Assembly (NCBI GenBank): GCA_903953055.1
Contig: CAJBIA010000069.1
Span: 1 to 60,093, forward strand
DNA from: an uncultured Methylophilaceae bacterium
Lineage (GTDB): Bacteria; Pseudomonadota; Gammaproteobacteria; Burkholderiales; Methylophilaceae
Length of the DNA: 60,093 bases
Reading direction: 5' to 3'
Shown: piece after piece, positions 1 to 8,280 of the stretch
How positions within the stretch are numbered: position 1 is the stretch's first letter
Layout: each line of letters begins with the position of its first letter
The notes under the pieces: model-generated
The model's input: the letters and a program-made list of their open reading frames with translations, nothing else
What the model was told of the DNA's origin: nothing
The model's database searches: none
Program-made: the position numbers and the translations under genes

Positions 1-465
1 ATGCGAGAACGTATTCAATTATTTGGAAAAGCTTTCGAAAATATCGTATTTGCACAAATCAAAATTTCAGCAATCAATACCCTCCTCACGGGCATCTTTT
101 TATTGATTGTATTGCCGCATTTCGGGTTCAATTTACCTTATAACAAAACCTTAGTTGTCGTAACCTTCTTTGCGGGCTTGTTACCTGTAATCGGAAATTT
201 AATTTCTAATAGCCTCATTACGGTTATTGGCATCGGTGTATCGTTCAAAGTCGCGATAGCCGCATTATTATTTTTAGTGGCTGTCCATAAACTTGAATAT
301 TTTATTAACGCGAAAATCGTCGGTAGTAAAATACACGCGGCAGCTTGGGAGCTTCTGCTAGCTTTACTAATCATGGAATCATTATTTGGCATTACTGGAT
401 TATTAATTGCACCCATTCTTTATGCTTATATTAAATCCGAGCTTTTACTTGCAAAGTTGATTTAG
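1..465 (+). CDS. AI-2E family (PerM/DUF20-type) membrane permease, C-terminal part
   Basis: This is the C-terminal 154 residues of a polytopic inner-membrane protein of the AI-2E exporter family. The visible part has about four strongly hydrophobic segments, including the stretch around residues 75-100 and the terminal ELLLALLIMESLFGITGLL segment. Family members are usually about 350 residues, so the gene almost certainly begins upstream of the window and the ATG at base 1 is not its start. Only 12 bases separate its stop from the DUF455 gene, which suggests co-transcription. The substrate is unknown: some members export autoinducer-2, others are Na+/H+ antiporters, and nothing visible here decides between them. 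Confidence 0.7.
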   Translation: MRERIQLFGKAFENIVFAQIKISAINTLLTGIFLLIVLPHFGFNLPYNKTLVVVTFFAGLLPVIGNLISNSLITVIGIGVSFKVAIAALLFLVAVHKLEYFINAKIVGSKIHAAAWELLLALLIMESLFGITGLLIAPILYAYIKSELLLAKLI

Positions 466-477
466 AAAGTATGCCAG

Positions 478-1272
478 ATGGAACTTCGTGCACAGGCGCT
501 TATTTGTCTAGCGCAAACTGATTTCTTACAGAAAACAAAGTTCGTTAATGATTTAATCTCCGCTTGGCAGTCGGGCAATTGTAACCTGGATACCAAGGTC
601 TTATTTAGGCCGCCAAATAACATTCCTGGAAAGCCAACCAAGCCAGATCTAGTGTCGCCAAAGGATGTAAAACGCCGTAACATGAGAACCTTAGAAGGCC
701 GTGCGGTGATGATTCATGCCCTTGCACACATTGAATTTAATGCAATTAATTTAGCATTAGATGTCATCTGGAGATTTGCTAACATGCCAGAGCAATATTA
801 CAGTGACTGGCTTAAAGTAGCCGCTGAGGAGGCTTATCACTTTACTTTATTAAATGACCACCTAATCAAAATGGGCTATATTTATGGCGACTTCCCTGCA
901 CACAATAGTTTATGGGAGATGGCAGCAAGAACAGCAGATGATATCTTAGCCAGGATCGCATTAGTTCCTCGGACCATGGAAGCACGTGGACTAGATGCTT
1001 CTCCACCACTGCGCTCTAAAGTCGCTCAAGTTGGGGATATGGAAGCGGCTGGCATTTTAGATATTATTCTACGAGATGAGATTGGCCATGTTTCGATTGG
1101 AAATCATTGGTTTAATTGGCTATGCAAAACACGTAACCTTGACCCAATTAATACTTATGCCGAGCTTGCCCAGCAATATGAAGCGCCAACGCCAAGAAAA
1201 CCTTTCAATCATCAAGCAAGGTTGGCCGCTGGGTTTACTGAACAAGAGCTTGTATGGTTAGAGAATGCATAA
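478..1272 (+). CDS. DUF455 family ferritin-like protein
   Basis: A 264-residue soluble protein of the DUF455 family, which has a ferritin-like four-helix fold of unknown function. Possible metal-ligand motifs of a di-iron helical bundle are visible: E86 in AHIEFNAINLALD, EEAYH at 117-121 and DEIGH at 200-204. There is no signal peptide, so it is probably cytoplasmic. An ATG at 471 is out of frame, so 478 was kept as start although the ribosome-binding site is weak. The last 8 bases overlap the start of the SUV3-like helicase gene, implying translational coupling. Ferritin-like di-iron proteins often act as oxidases or RNA-modifying enzymes, but no substrate can be assigned here. Confidence 0.85.
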   Translation: MELRAQALICLAQTDFLQKTKFVNDLISAWQSGNCNLDTKVLFRPPNNIPGKPTKPDLVSPKDVKRRNMRTLEGRAVMIHALAHIEFNAINLALDVIWRFANMPEQYYSDWLKVAAEEAYHFTLLNDHLIKMGYIYGDFPAHNSLWEMAARTADDILARIALVPRTMEARGLDASPPLRSKVAQVGDMEAAGILDIILRDEIGHVSIGNHWFNWLCKTRNLDPINTYAELAQQYEAPTPRKPFNHQARLAAGFTEQELVWLENA

Positions 1273-2794
1273 GCAACTGACAGAGACGCTCGCGCTGCAT
1301 GATTTTCCCAATAGTTTCAAAGTAGCACGGAGCTTAAATCGGCATATTCACTTCCATTTAGGCCCCACCAACTCTGGTAAAACATATCAAGCTTTACTCA
1401 AACTACAAGCAGCAAAATCAGGCATTTACCTCGCTCCCCTTCGTTTATTGGCCATGGAAATACGCGACCGGCTGATGGAGGCTGGCGTACCTTGCAACTT
1501 AATTACAGGCGAAGAACGACAGGTCATTCCTGGGGCAAAACATACCGCTTGCACAATCGAGATGATGAATCCTATTCAGGCGGTAGATGTTGCCATTATT
1601 GATGAAATTCAAATGCTACAAGACGAAGCGAGAGGCTATGCTTGGACTGCCGCGCTAATAGGGGCGCCAGCTAAAGAGGTTTTTGTTTGTGGCGCTAACA
1701 GTGTGACTGCACCATGCGTTAGCGCTATTAAAGCACTAGGTGAAGCTTACGATATAACGCATTTAGAAAGAAAAACGCCTTTATTACTTGAGCATGAGGG
1801 CCTAAGCGGTAAAAAATATAATCGCTTCAACCTCAAAGGGAAACTGCAAAAAGGCGATGCGATCATTGCCTTCAGTCGCAAGGATGTACTCACCCTAAGC
1901 GCAAGATTCCGGCAATGGGGCCATGGTGTTGCCTCCATTTATGGGGCTTTATCTCCCGAAGTAAGACGTACCGAATCTAAACGATTTTGTGAAGGCAATG
2001 CCGACATCTTAGTGGCGACTGACGCTATTGGGATGGGTCTTAACTTACCCATACGTCGGATAATTTTTTCTACTATAGATAAGTTTGATGGCGTTGCCAG
2101 CCGCCCCATTAATGCCACAGAGGTCCGTCAAATTGCAGGTCGCGCAGGTCGGTTTGGCATTTACGAAACTGGCTTTGTCACTGCTTTTGAAGACGATGAG
2201 CTAATCCATCTTGAACACATGCTAACCACTTCCGATTTAGCTCACTTAGAAAAGCTTCCTATATCCCCAAGCTTTCAACATCTAACAGAAATCGCAGAAA
2301 AACTTCATACCCTTAAAATTAGCGAAATCCTTACCTATTTTTCTGAACGCATCAGCATCAATAGCGATTTCTTTGAAATTGCCCCCTTAAAAACTCAAAC
2401 TCAGCTAGCGCTTCTAGTCGATGAACATGCGCCCAAGCTCAATTTAAAAGACAAATTTATCTTCTCAACTGCACCTGTTGGCTGGGACAAGTCTAGCGAA
2501 AAAGATTACTTTTTAAACTGTTTGGATTGCGTAGCGCATCATCAAACCAAAGCACTTCCTAGCAATATTGCTTGGCTAAATTCGAGTAGCCCCAAACATC
2601 TGGAGGAAGCTGAGGACTTAAGCAAAGACATCAGCCTTTACGCATGGCTAGGTCACAAATTTCCTAAGCACTTTTATCAGTTAGATGAATTGCCTGCACT
2701 CAGAAATATGATAAGCAGATATATTGAAGCCGCATTATTAGTCCAGGCGGGATACAAAGACACCTCTAAAGAGCTGATGTATCAACTGATATAG
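1265..2794 (+). CDS. SUV3-like superfamily 2 RNA helicase
   Basis: A 509-residue superfamily 2 helicase resembling mitochondrial SUV3. Walker A is GPTNSGKT at 33-40, the form typical of SUV3. Motif II is DEIQ at 113-116, also a SUV3 hallmark. ATDAIGMGLN lies at 251-260 and motif VI QIAGRAGRFG at 289-298. The remaining ~200 residues resemble the SUV3 helical C-terminal region. In mitochondria SUV3 unwinds RNA for the degradosome; a role in RNA turnover here is inference. The start overlaps the DUF455 stop by 8 bases, so the two are probably made together. The gene ends 2 bases before the convergent LexA-type gene, with no terminator seen between them. Confidence 0.85.
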   Translation: MHKQLTETLALHDFPNSFKVARSLNRHIHFHLGPTNSGKTYQALLKLQAAKSGIYLAPLRLLAMEIRDRLMEAGVPCNLITGEERQVIPGAKHTACTIEMMNPIQAVDVAIIDEIQMLQDEARGYAWTAALIGAPAKEVFVCGANSVTAPCVSAIKALGEAYDITHLERKTPLLLEHEGLSGKKYNRFNLKGKLQKGDAIIAFSRKDVLTLSARFRQWGHGVASIYGALSPEVRRTESKRFCEGNADILVATDAIGMGLNLPIRRIIFSTIDKFDGVASRPINATEVRQIAGRAGRFGIYETGFVTAFEDDELIHLEHMLTTSDLAHLEKLPISPSFQHLTEIAEKLHTLKISEILTYFSERISINSDFFEIAPLKTQTQLALLVDEHAPKLNLKDKFIFSTAPVGWDKSSEKDYFLNCLDCVAHHQTKALPSNIAWLNSSSPKHLEEAEDLSKDISLYAWLGHKFPKHFYQLDELPALRNMISRYIEAALLVQAGYKDTSKELMYQLI

Positions 2795-2796
2795 GA

Positions 2797-3372
2797 CTAG
2801 TATTTTCTAAATTGGCCGACGACCACGCCAAAAATCTCCAACTGGCCTTGAGGTCGAATCGTTGGGAAAGCTTTGTTGGCAGGATAAAGAACAAACTCTT
2901 TACCTTCTCGTCCGAGTGTTTTAAGCGTGAATTCATTATCTACAATTGCGACAACAATCTCGCCTATGTTTGCGGTTTGTTTTTTCTCGATGATCACAAC
3001 ATCTCCCTGAAAAATGCCCGCATCTATCATCGAGTCACCCTTCACAGTAATTAACACCGTATCTGACGGGCGCTCAATCAAGTAATCATCAATACTCAAA
3101 GCCTCATTTCTGTCGCTTAAGGCCGCAGTTGCAAATCCAGCTTGCACAGTACTCTCCGCCAGCACGCGATCAAAAAACCGCCGTCCTGGTTTTAATCTAC
3201 CATCAGGCGCCGACTCAATGAAGCTCAACAACTTAAGTCTTGCCACCAAGGCTGTCACTGCATTTTTAGACTTGAAGCCTAATAATTGTGCAATTACGGC
3301 ATAAGAGGGCAAGATTTTATGATCTGCATAATAATCCTGAAGCTTGCCTAAGTAGTCTATATCATTTGCCAT
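2797..3372 (-). CDS. LexA-type self-cleaving repressor (S24 peptidase)
   Basis: A 191-residue repressor with an N-terminal DNA-binding region (about 1-70) and a C-terminal S24 peptidase domain. The autocleavage dyad is Ser114 (GDSM) and Lys151 (FTLK), 37 residues apart as in E. coli LexA (S119/K156). An Ala78-Gly79 bond in VQAGFA fits the cleavage site. The N-terminus (MANDIDYLGK) is not that of classical LexA, so this may be a LexA2-type paralogue. The frame opens with a TTG at 3408, but the ATG at 3372 was chosen because a perfect palindrome at 3387-3400 then sits in the leader. RecA-stimulated cleavage and an SOS role are expected from the family. Confidence 0.8.
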   Translation of the reverse strand: MANDIDYLGKLQDYYADHKILPSYAVIAQLLGFKSKNAVTALVARLKLLSFIESAPDGRLKPGRRFFDRVLAESTVQAGFATAALSDRNEALSIDDYLIERPSDTVLITVKGDSMIDAGIFQGDVVIIEKKQTANIGEIVVAIVDNEFTLKTLGREGKEFVLYPANKAFPTIRPQGQLEIFGVVVGQFRKY

Positions 3373-3386
3373 AGACTTAACGATAC

Positions 3387-3400
3387 TGTACGAACGTACA
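3387..3400. promoter_or_regulatory. Candidate operator of the LexA-type repressor
   Basis: TGTACGAACGTACA is a perfect inverted repeat with 6-bp arms around AA, 14 bases upstream of the chosen ATG of the repressor gene. It contains GTAC-N4-GTAC, close to the GTAC-N4-GTGC box I recall for Pseudomonas putida LexA2. Position and symmetry suggest negative autoregulation; this is inference. Confidence 0.5.
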
Positions 3401-3428
3401 TCAGTCAAGCGTTTCGTTCACTTAAAAT

Positions 3429-3456
3429 AAATAAGGGGCGACTTCGCCCCTTATTT
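3429..3456 (-). terminator. Intrinsic terminator of the OFA transporter gene
   Basis: Perfect 12-bp stem (AAATAAGGGGCG and its complement) with a 4-base loop, followed on the minus strand by a T-rich tract. It lies between the stop of the transporter gene and the repressor gene, separating the two minus-strand units. Confidence 0.85.
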
Positions 3457-3471
3457 GCTTCTAGGGCAATA

Positions 3472-5136
3472 TTAACTAAATAATGCCCATGCCTTTTCTA
3501 TCGTGCTCCACACACCATAGCCAATTGGAATTAATACAGCAAGCCAAGCAACTGCTGCAATAGCTGATCCACCAATTGCTACTGTAGATCCTCCTTTTTT
3601 TACTGGTGCCGCTTGCTCATGCGCTAATTTCTTTTCTGCTGCTAATTCAGTGTCTGTCATGAAGTATTTATCAGCGACCGGTCGGACTAACAAGTTCGCG
3701 ACAAAGCCCACCACCAACATCCCAGCTAACACATAGAAAATAGGGGCATAGATTTGATCGAATGGCACCCCGGCTTCTTTACGAACATCATGCATATAGT
3801 TCACGATCACAGGGCCTAAAATACCAGCTGTTGACCATGCAGTAAGCAAGCGCCCATGGATTGCCCCCACAAACTGCGTACCAAACATATCCGCCAAGTA
3901 GGCTGGAATCGTTGCAAAACCACCACCATACATCGAAACAATAATGCATAAAGACGCACCAAAAATCGTTAACGATTTCACATCTGCACCATATCTTGCT
4001 AATGAGTAGAGCAATGCACCCAGTACAAAAAAGATAAAGTAAGTTTGTTTGCGACCGAGCTTATCAGATGAAGTTGCCCAAGCGATGCGACCAAAAATGT
4101 TAAAAAGAGAAATTAAACCAACAAACCCTGCCGCAATTGCTGCGGCCGCAGCAGTCAGTGCGTCATCTTTCTTAATATCCGCAAAACCAATATCAGGTTG
4201 ATGAATCAAGATCCCACCAAAGGTTTCTTGTAACATTGGTGCAGCTGCGCCAATAATACCTATACTCGCTGAAACGTTCATACAAAGCACCAGCCAAAGA
4301 AGCCAAAACTGTGGAGTTTTATGAGCATTTTTAAGATGTACATGGCGCGTCGCAATCATCCCATTAGTCGCCTTTGTTGCTACAGGCTTCCAACCTGCCG
4401 GCTGCCAACCTGTTGGGGGTACGCGGTAGCCTAATGAGCCACAGATCATAAATAATGCATATACGACTGCGAGCACTAAAAATGTTTGCCAGACGCCAAC
4501 CTCTGTTGGGCTAGCAAAATAAGACATTAGTTTAGTGGCTAATGGTGATCCGACTAAAGCGCCACCGCCAAATCCCATAATAGCTAGTCCCGCAGCCATC
4601 CCACGATGATCTGGGAACCATTTAATGAGTGTAGAAACAGGTGAGATATAACCTAACCCAAGCCCAACCCCACCAATCACTCCAGATCCAAGCCACATCA
4701 TCCAAAGCTGATGGGTATAAACGCCAAATGCAGAAAAGAGCAAGCCCCCAACCCAACATAACGTTGCAACAGAGCCTGCCTTGCGAGGACCTGAGCGTTC
4801 CAACCAACCACCCCAAAGGGCTGCAGAGCATCCAAGTAACACAAAGAATAATGTGTACATCCAGCCCAAATCAAATTGGGTCCAATTACAGTCAGTCGCA
4901 AATAATGCACGTCCTGTACCACTTAATTTTTCAGCGAAAGTAGTGGCGCCAGCAGCACATTCGGCAAGTGGTTTGCCATCCGCACCCATTAATGCTTTAC
5001 CAAGTGGTTTCCAAAATACTGAAAAACCATAAGCCATGCCAATACATAGGTGTACCGCTAAAGCTGCGGGCGGAATAAGCCAACGATTATATGAAGAAGG
5101 CGCGATAATGCGCTCTTTTGAAAAAAAGCCTGCCAT
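3472..5136 (-). CDS. OFA-family (oxalate/formate antiporter-like) MFS transporter
   Basis: A 554-residue major facilitator with about 12 membrane segments, matching the OFA branch (opening RWLIPPAALAVHLCIGMAYGFSVF). A periplasmic insertion of about 50 residues after the first segment (including ECAAGATTFAEKLSGTG) and a C-terminal extension ending in one more hydrophobic segment make it longer than canonical OxlT. The frame extends to a TTG at 5166, but the ATG at 5136 follows AGGGGAAA at good spacing and is the likely start. Family members exchange small carboxylates such as oxalate/formate, but the substrate here is not shown. It is a single-gene unit closed by the terminator at 3429-3456. 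Confidence 0.85.
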   Translation of the reverse strand: MAGFFSKERIIAPSSYNRWLIPPAALAVHLCIGMAYGFSVFWKPLGKALMGADGKPLAECAAGATTFAEKLSGTGRALFATDCNWTQFDLGWMYTLFFVLLGCSAALWGGWLERSGPRKAGSVATLCWVGGLLFSAFGVYTHQLWMMWLGSGVIGGVGLGLGYISPVSTLIKWFPDHRGMAAGLAIMGFGGGALVGSPLATKLMSYFASPTEVGVWQTFLVLAVVYALFMICGSLGYRVPPTGWQPAGWKPVATKATNGMIATRHVHLKNAHKTPQFWLLWLVLCMNVSASIGIIGAAAPMLQETFGGILIHQPDIGFADIKKDDALTAAAAAIAAGFVGLISLFNIFGRIAWATSSDKLGRKQTYFIFFVLGALLYSLARYGADVKSLTIFGASLCIIVSMYGGGFATIPAYLADMFGTQFVGAIHGRLLTAWSTAGILGPVIVNYMHDVRKEAGVPFDQIYAPIFYVLAGMLVVGFVANLLVRPVADKYFMTDTELAAEKKLAHEQAAPVKKGGSTVAIGGSAIAAVAWLAVLIPIGYGVWSTIEKAWALFS

Positions 5137-5321
5137 GTTATTTCCCCTGGGTATTAATTTACCCAACTTTTTATATTAATTTGAGCTGAAGCTTTTTGCT
5201 TCTTGAGCAATACTATATATCCAAGATCAAACTTTTTCCACTTTTATAGGGACTATAAGTTTTGATATGAGATTTTTAAAAATATTATGTCAAGAAAAGG
5301 CGAGAGTGAATCTGAGATAGC

Positions 5322-5852
5322 TTATAAAGCATTTTTAGAATTTTTAATATTGCTTAACTTCTTCTTTGTCTTAGAATTATCCGGCTCAGGGGTGTCAGCT
5401 TTATAGGTGGCCACACGTTGACGTTCAGCAATCTTAGCCTGCAATGCTTCCAACTCATCTAAGGTAATTAAATGGTCGCTGTTCAAATCAACAGCGCTAA
5501 AATGACGCGCTAATTGAGGCATCAAGTCATATGCCTCTTCAATAGAAATTGCCCCATCATTGTCTCTATCTGTCTCGGAAAACCGCTCTTGCAAGCGTTT
5601 ATGCATTACACGACGACGCTCCTCAATTTGCACATGAGCCGGATCAACTGTACGTGAGTATTCATCTAAGTCACGGCGCAATCGAATGTTTTCGTCCATA
5701 TTGACGCCAATAGGTTCATTTGAAGATTTTGAGGCGTCAGTCGATTGAGGTTTACTAACTTCATCATTGCTATTTTGGTTATCACGCGTTCCAGCCATCA
5801 TGATTTCAGAGCTTGAAAAAATCAAAAATAAAATAGCTAAAAGACGCAACAT
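5322..5852 (-). CDS. Exported EF-hand calcium-binding protein
   Basis: A small protein with an N-terminal hydrophobic export signal (MLRLLAILFLIF), a Ser/Asn-rich linker, a charged helical stretch and two EF-hand loops. Loop 1 (residues 95-106) is canonical: Asp at positions 1, 3 and 5, Gly at 6, Ile at 8 and Glu at 12. Loop 2 (122-133, DLNSDHLITLDE) keeps the ligand positions but has His instead of Gly at position 6. The tail is Lys/Asn-rich. The frame also has an ATG at 5939 with AAAGG close by, giving 205 residues; 5852 was chosen because it puts the signal at the very N-terminus. Likely periplasmic calcium binding; partner unknown. Confidence 0.7.
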   Translation of the reverse strand: MLRLLAILFLIFSSSEIMMAGTRDNQNSNDEVSKPQSTDASKSSNEPIGVNMDENIRLRRDLDEYSRTVDPAHVQIEERRRVMHKRLQERFSETDRDNDGAISIEEAYDLMPQLARHFSAVDLNSDHLITLDELEALQAKIAERQRVATYKADTPEPDNSKTKKKLSNIKNSKNAL

Positions 5853-5982
5853 AAAATTAGTGCGATTGAATTTAGAAAAACTAAACGCCTCTAGACTTAT
5901 TAAATTGCAACAAACATTAAAGTTTTGATTGAATAACATGCGCCTTTAACCGTATTAACAATACCAATAATGATTGTGACCT

Positions 5983-6119
5983 AGTAACTTTATCCTAGTT
6001 CAAGTTACTAAAACGTGAACGATGTAACTTGAGAAGTCTTCTAGCCAAGTTCGTCATCATCCTATACGAATGTAAATCTAATGTTTCAAAAAAAGGCGTG
6101 TTTGTAAAAAAATGTAACT
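5983..6119. promoter_or_regulatory. Alternating GTAACTT repeats upstream of ompR
   Basis: AGTAACTT (5983-5990), its inverse AAGTTACT (6002-6009) and GTAACTT (6024-6030) form two overlapping 7-8-bp inverted repeats. Further on, TGTAA occurs at 6103 and 6113, a 10-bp direct phasing like OmpR-class half-sites. A TATAAT at 6153-6158 lies downstream, before ompR. Autoregulation by OmpR is inference. Confidence 0.4.
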
Positions 6120-6198
6120 AATTTAATATACAAAATAGCTCGCATCAAATCGTATAATAAGCAATAAATAATACGCAAGCTAATGGAGCGATTTTAAG

Positions 6199-6942
6199 AT
6201 GAACACACCAGCACCAACGCAAAACTTAAAAAAAATACTCATGGTAGACGATGATGTTCGAATGCGTGAGTTATTGCAACGCTACCTAACAGAACAAGGC
6301 TTTAATATAAAAACTGTAGCCGACTCTACAGAAATGGACACCGTGCTCGCACAAGAGCATATTGATTTATTGGTGCTTGATTTGATGTTGCCTGGCGAGG
6401 ATGGTTTAGCAATTTGTCGACGCCTAAGATCTAACGGTAATGCTATGCCTATCATTATGCTAACAGCACGCGGTGATGAAGTAGACCGTATTATTGGCTT
6501 AGAAATGGGGGCTGATGACTATTTACCAAAACCATTCAATCCTCGCGAATTGCTTGCTAGGATTAATGCAATCATGCGAAGACAAATACGCACAGAGCCT
6601 AGCGCACCTGGCCTTGCTTCAGGAAGCCTTACTTTCGGAGATTTTTTATTCGACCCATCAACCCGCCGCTTAAGCCGAAACGGTGAAAACATCACAATCA
6701 CCAGCGGAGAGTACGCTTTGCTAAAAGTGTTTATTGACCACCCGAGACAACCTCTCTCGCGTGACAGATTGATGCAACTAGCACGCGGTAGAGAGCTCGA
6801 TGTATTCGATCGAAGCATTGATGTTCAAGTCTCGCGTTTACGTCGACTGATTGAATCAGACCCAGCTCATCCACGTTACCTACAAACCATGTGGGGATTT
6901 GGTTACGTATTTGTTCCCGACGGCGAAGCGGGCAATCATTAA
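6199..6942 (+). CDS. ompR: OmpR-type response regulator
   Basis: A 247-residue response regulator with an N-terminal receiver domain and a C-terminal winged-helix DNA-binding domain. The acidic pocket is VDDD at 16-19, the phospho-acceptor is Asp61 (VLDLMLPGEDG), and the conserved Lys is K111 (LPKPFNP). The C-terminal domain ends with the winged-helix signature VSRLRRLIESD...TMWGFGYVF. The adjacent sensor kinase gene starts 33 bases downstream, so they form an operon. As in the OmpR family, it should control envelope functions in response to osmotic or envelope signals. Repeats in the 260-base upstream gap may be its own binding sites. Confidence 0.92.
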   Translation: MNTPAPTQNLKKILMVDDDVRMRELLQRYLTEQGFNIKTVADSTEMDTVLAQEHIDLLVLDLMLPGEDGLAICRRLRSNGNAMPIIMLTARGDEVDRIIGLEMGADDYLPKPFNPRELLARINAIMRRQIRTEPSAPGLASGSLTFGDFLFDPSTRRLSRNGENITITSGEYALLKVFIDHPRQPLSRDRLMQLARGRELDVFDRSIDVQVSRLRRLIESDPAHPRYLQTMWGFGYVFVPDGEAGNH

Positions 6943-6975
6943 AACGCCCAACTATTCAATTAAACTCGATCCAAA

Positions 6976-8280
6976 ATGAAGCTTCTTCCACGTACGCTAC
7001 TCGCTCGCTTAATGTTGCTTATCGCCATTTTGTTGACAGTCGGCCAATTTGCAGCACTCAAGCTATTTGATTATTTTGAACGTGAGCCACGTGCAAATGC
7101 CGCCGCTTTACAAGCAATCACTATTGTCAACTATACTAAAGCATCATTATTAGCCGCACATGAAAATCGACGAATTGCATTGTTATCTGAACTATCCGGT
7201 AGGGAAGGTGTTCACATTTATGCCGCAGATATGCTTGAAGAAATTGAACCACTGCCTAATGACGCCTTCATTCAAATTCTTGCAAAAAAAATCCGCAATA
7301 CTTTAGGTAGCGATACGATTGTCGCCATCAATCATTTTGGCGTCCCTGGCCTCTGGATAAGTTTTAATATTGATCAGGACGACTACTGGGTAGTTATTCC
7401 TCGACTGCAAGCAGAACGTCATTTTCCTTGGCAATGGCTCAACTGGGGAGCATTGGTTATTTTACTTTCTTTGGTAGGCGCCTATCTCATCGCAGCAAGA
7501 ATTAATCGACCACTAAAGCTATTAGTCAAAGCAGCAGAGCGTATTCGAAGCGGTCTAACACCAATGCAACTGCCAGAAGAAGGGGTGGATGAACTTCGCG
7601 CAGTAAGCCACACCTTTAACCAAATGACCGAGTCACTAGCCTTGCTTGATTCAGAAAGAACACTCTTACTAGCTGGGGTATCGCATGATTTGCGAACTCC
7701 CCTTGCTAGAATCCGTCTAGCCATTGAAATGCTCCCCGACGAACAATGTAAGGTATATAAGGAAGGGATGATTCAAGACATCGCTGACATGGATGGGATC
7801 ATCAATCAATTCTTAGACTTTGTTCGGGGGGTAGAGGGAGAACCCACACAAATGTTAGACCTAAACCAGTTACTTCAATCCCTTTATCAGAGGCATGTTC
7901 GATCAGGAAGAAAACTCACCCTAAATCTCGCTCCTACTCACCTGATAGCATTACGACCACTCGCAATGCAAAGACTTTTGGGTAATTTAATTGATAATGC
8001 CTTCGCATACGGAAAGGGCGATGTCATCATAAAAACTAAAATTGAAGCAGAGAATATTATTGTAAGTGTTTTAGACAATGGACCTGGCATTCCAGATGCT
8101 CATAAAAATAGACTTCTAAGGCCCTTTGAGCGGCTTGATATTGCAAGGGGCAATACAAAAGGTAGCGGCCTTGGATTAGCAATTTGTGATCGCATTACAA
8201 AGTTACATAGAGGAAAATTAGATTTAATTAACCGACCAGAAGGCGGCCTAGAAGTAAGAATTACGCTTCCATTAAATTAA
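6976..8280 (+). CDS. envZ: EnvZ-type sensor histidine kinase
   Basis: A 434-residue inner-membrane kinase. TM1 spans about 8-30, a periplasmic sensor loop follows, and TM2 is about 154-173. Then come a HAMP region (INRPLKLLVKAAERI), the phospho-acceptor His237 in SHDLRTPLARIRLA, and a GHKL ATPase domain with NLIDNAFAYG, DNGPGIPD and GSGLGLAI boxes. It is encoded directly after ompR and should phosphorylate that regulator. Its TAA stop shares bases TTAA (8277-8280) with the stop of the convergent cysG gene, and no terminator separates them. Confidence 0.9.
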   Translation: MKLLPRTLLARLMLLIAILLTVGQFAALKLFDYFEREPRANAAALQAITIVNYTKASLLAAHENRRIALLSELSGREGVHIYAADMLEEIEPLPNDAFIQILAKKIRNTLGSDTIVAINHFGVPGLWISFNIDQDDYWVVIPRLQAERHFPWQWLNWGALVILLSLVGAYLIAARINRPLKLLVKAAERIRSGLTPMQLPEEGVDELRAVSHTFNQMTESLALLDSERTLLLAGVSHDLRTPLARIRLAIEMLPDEQCKVYKEGMIQDIADMDGIINQFLDFVRGVEGEPTQMLDLNQLLQSLYQRHVRSGRKLTLNLAPTHLIALRPLAMQRLLGNLIDNAFAYGKGDVIIKTKIEAENIIVSVLDNGPGIPDAHKNRLLRPFERLDIARGNTKGSGLGLAICDRITKLHRGKLDLINRPEGGLEVRITLPLN

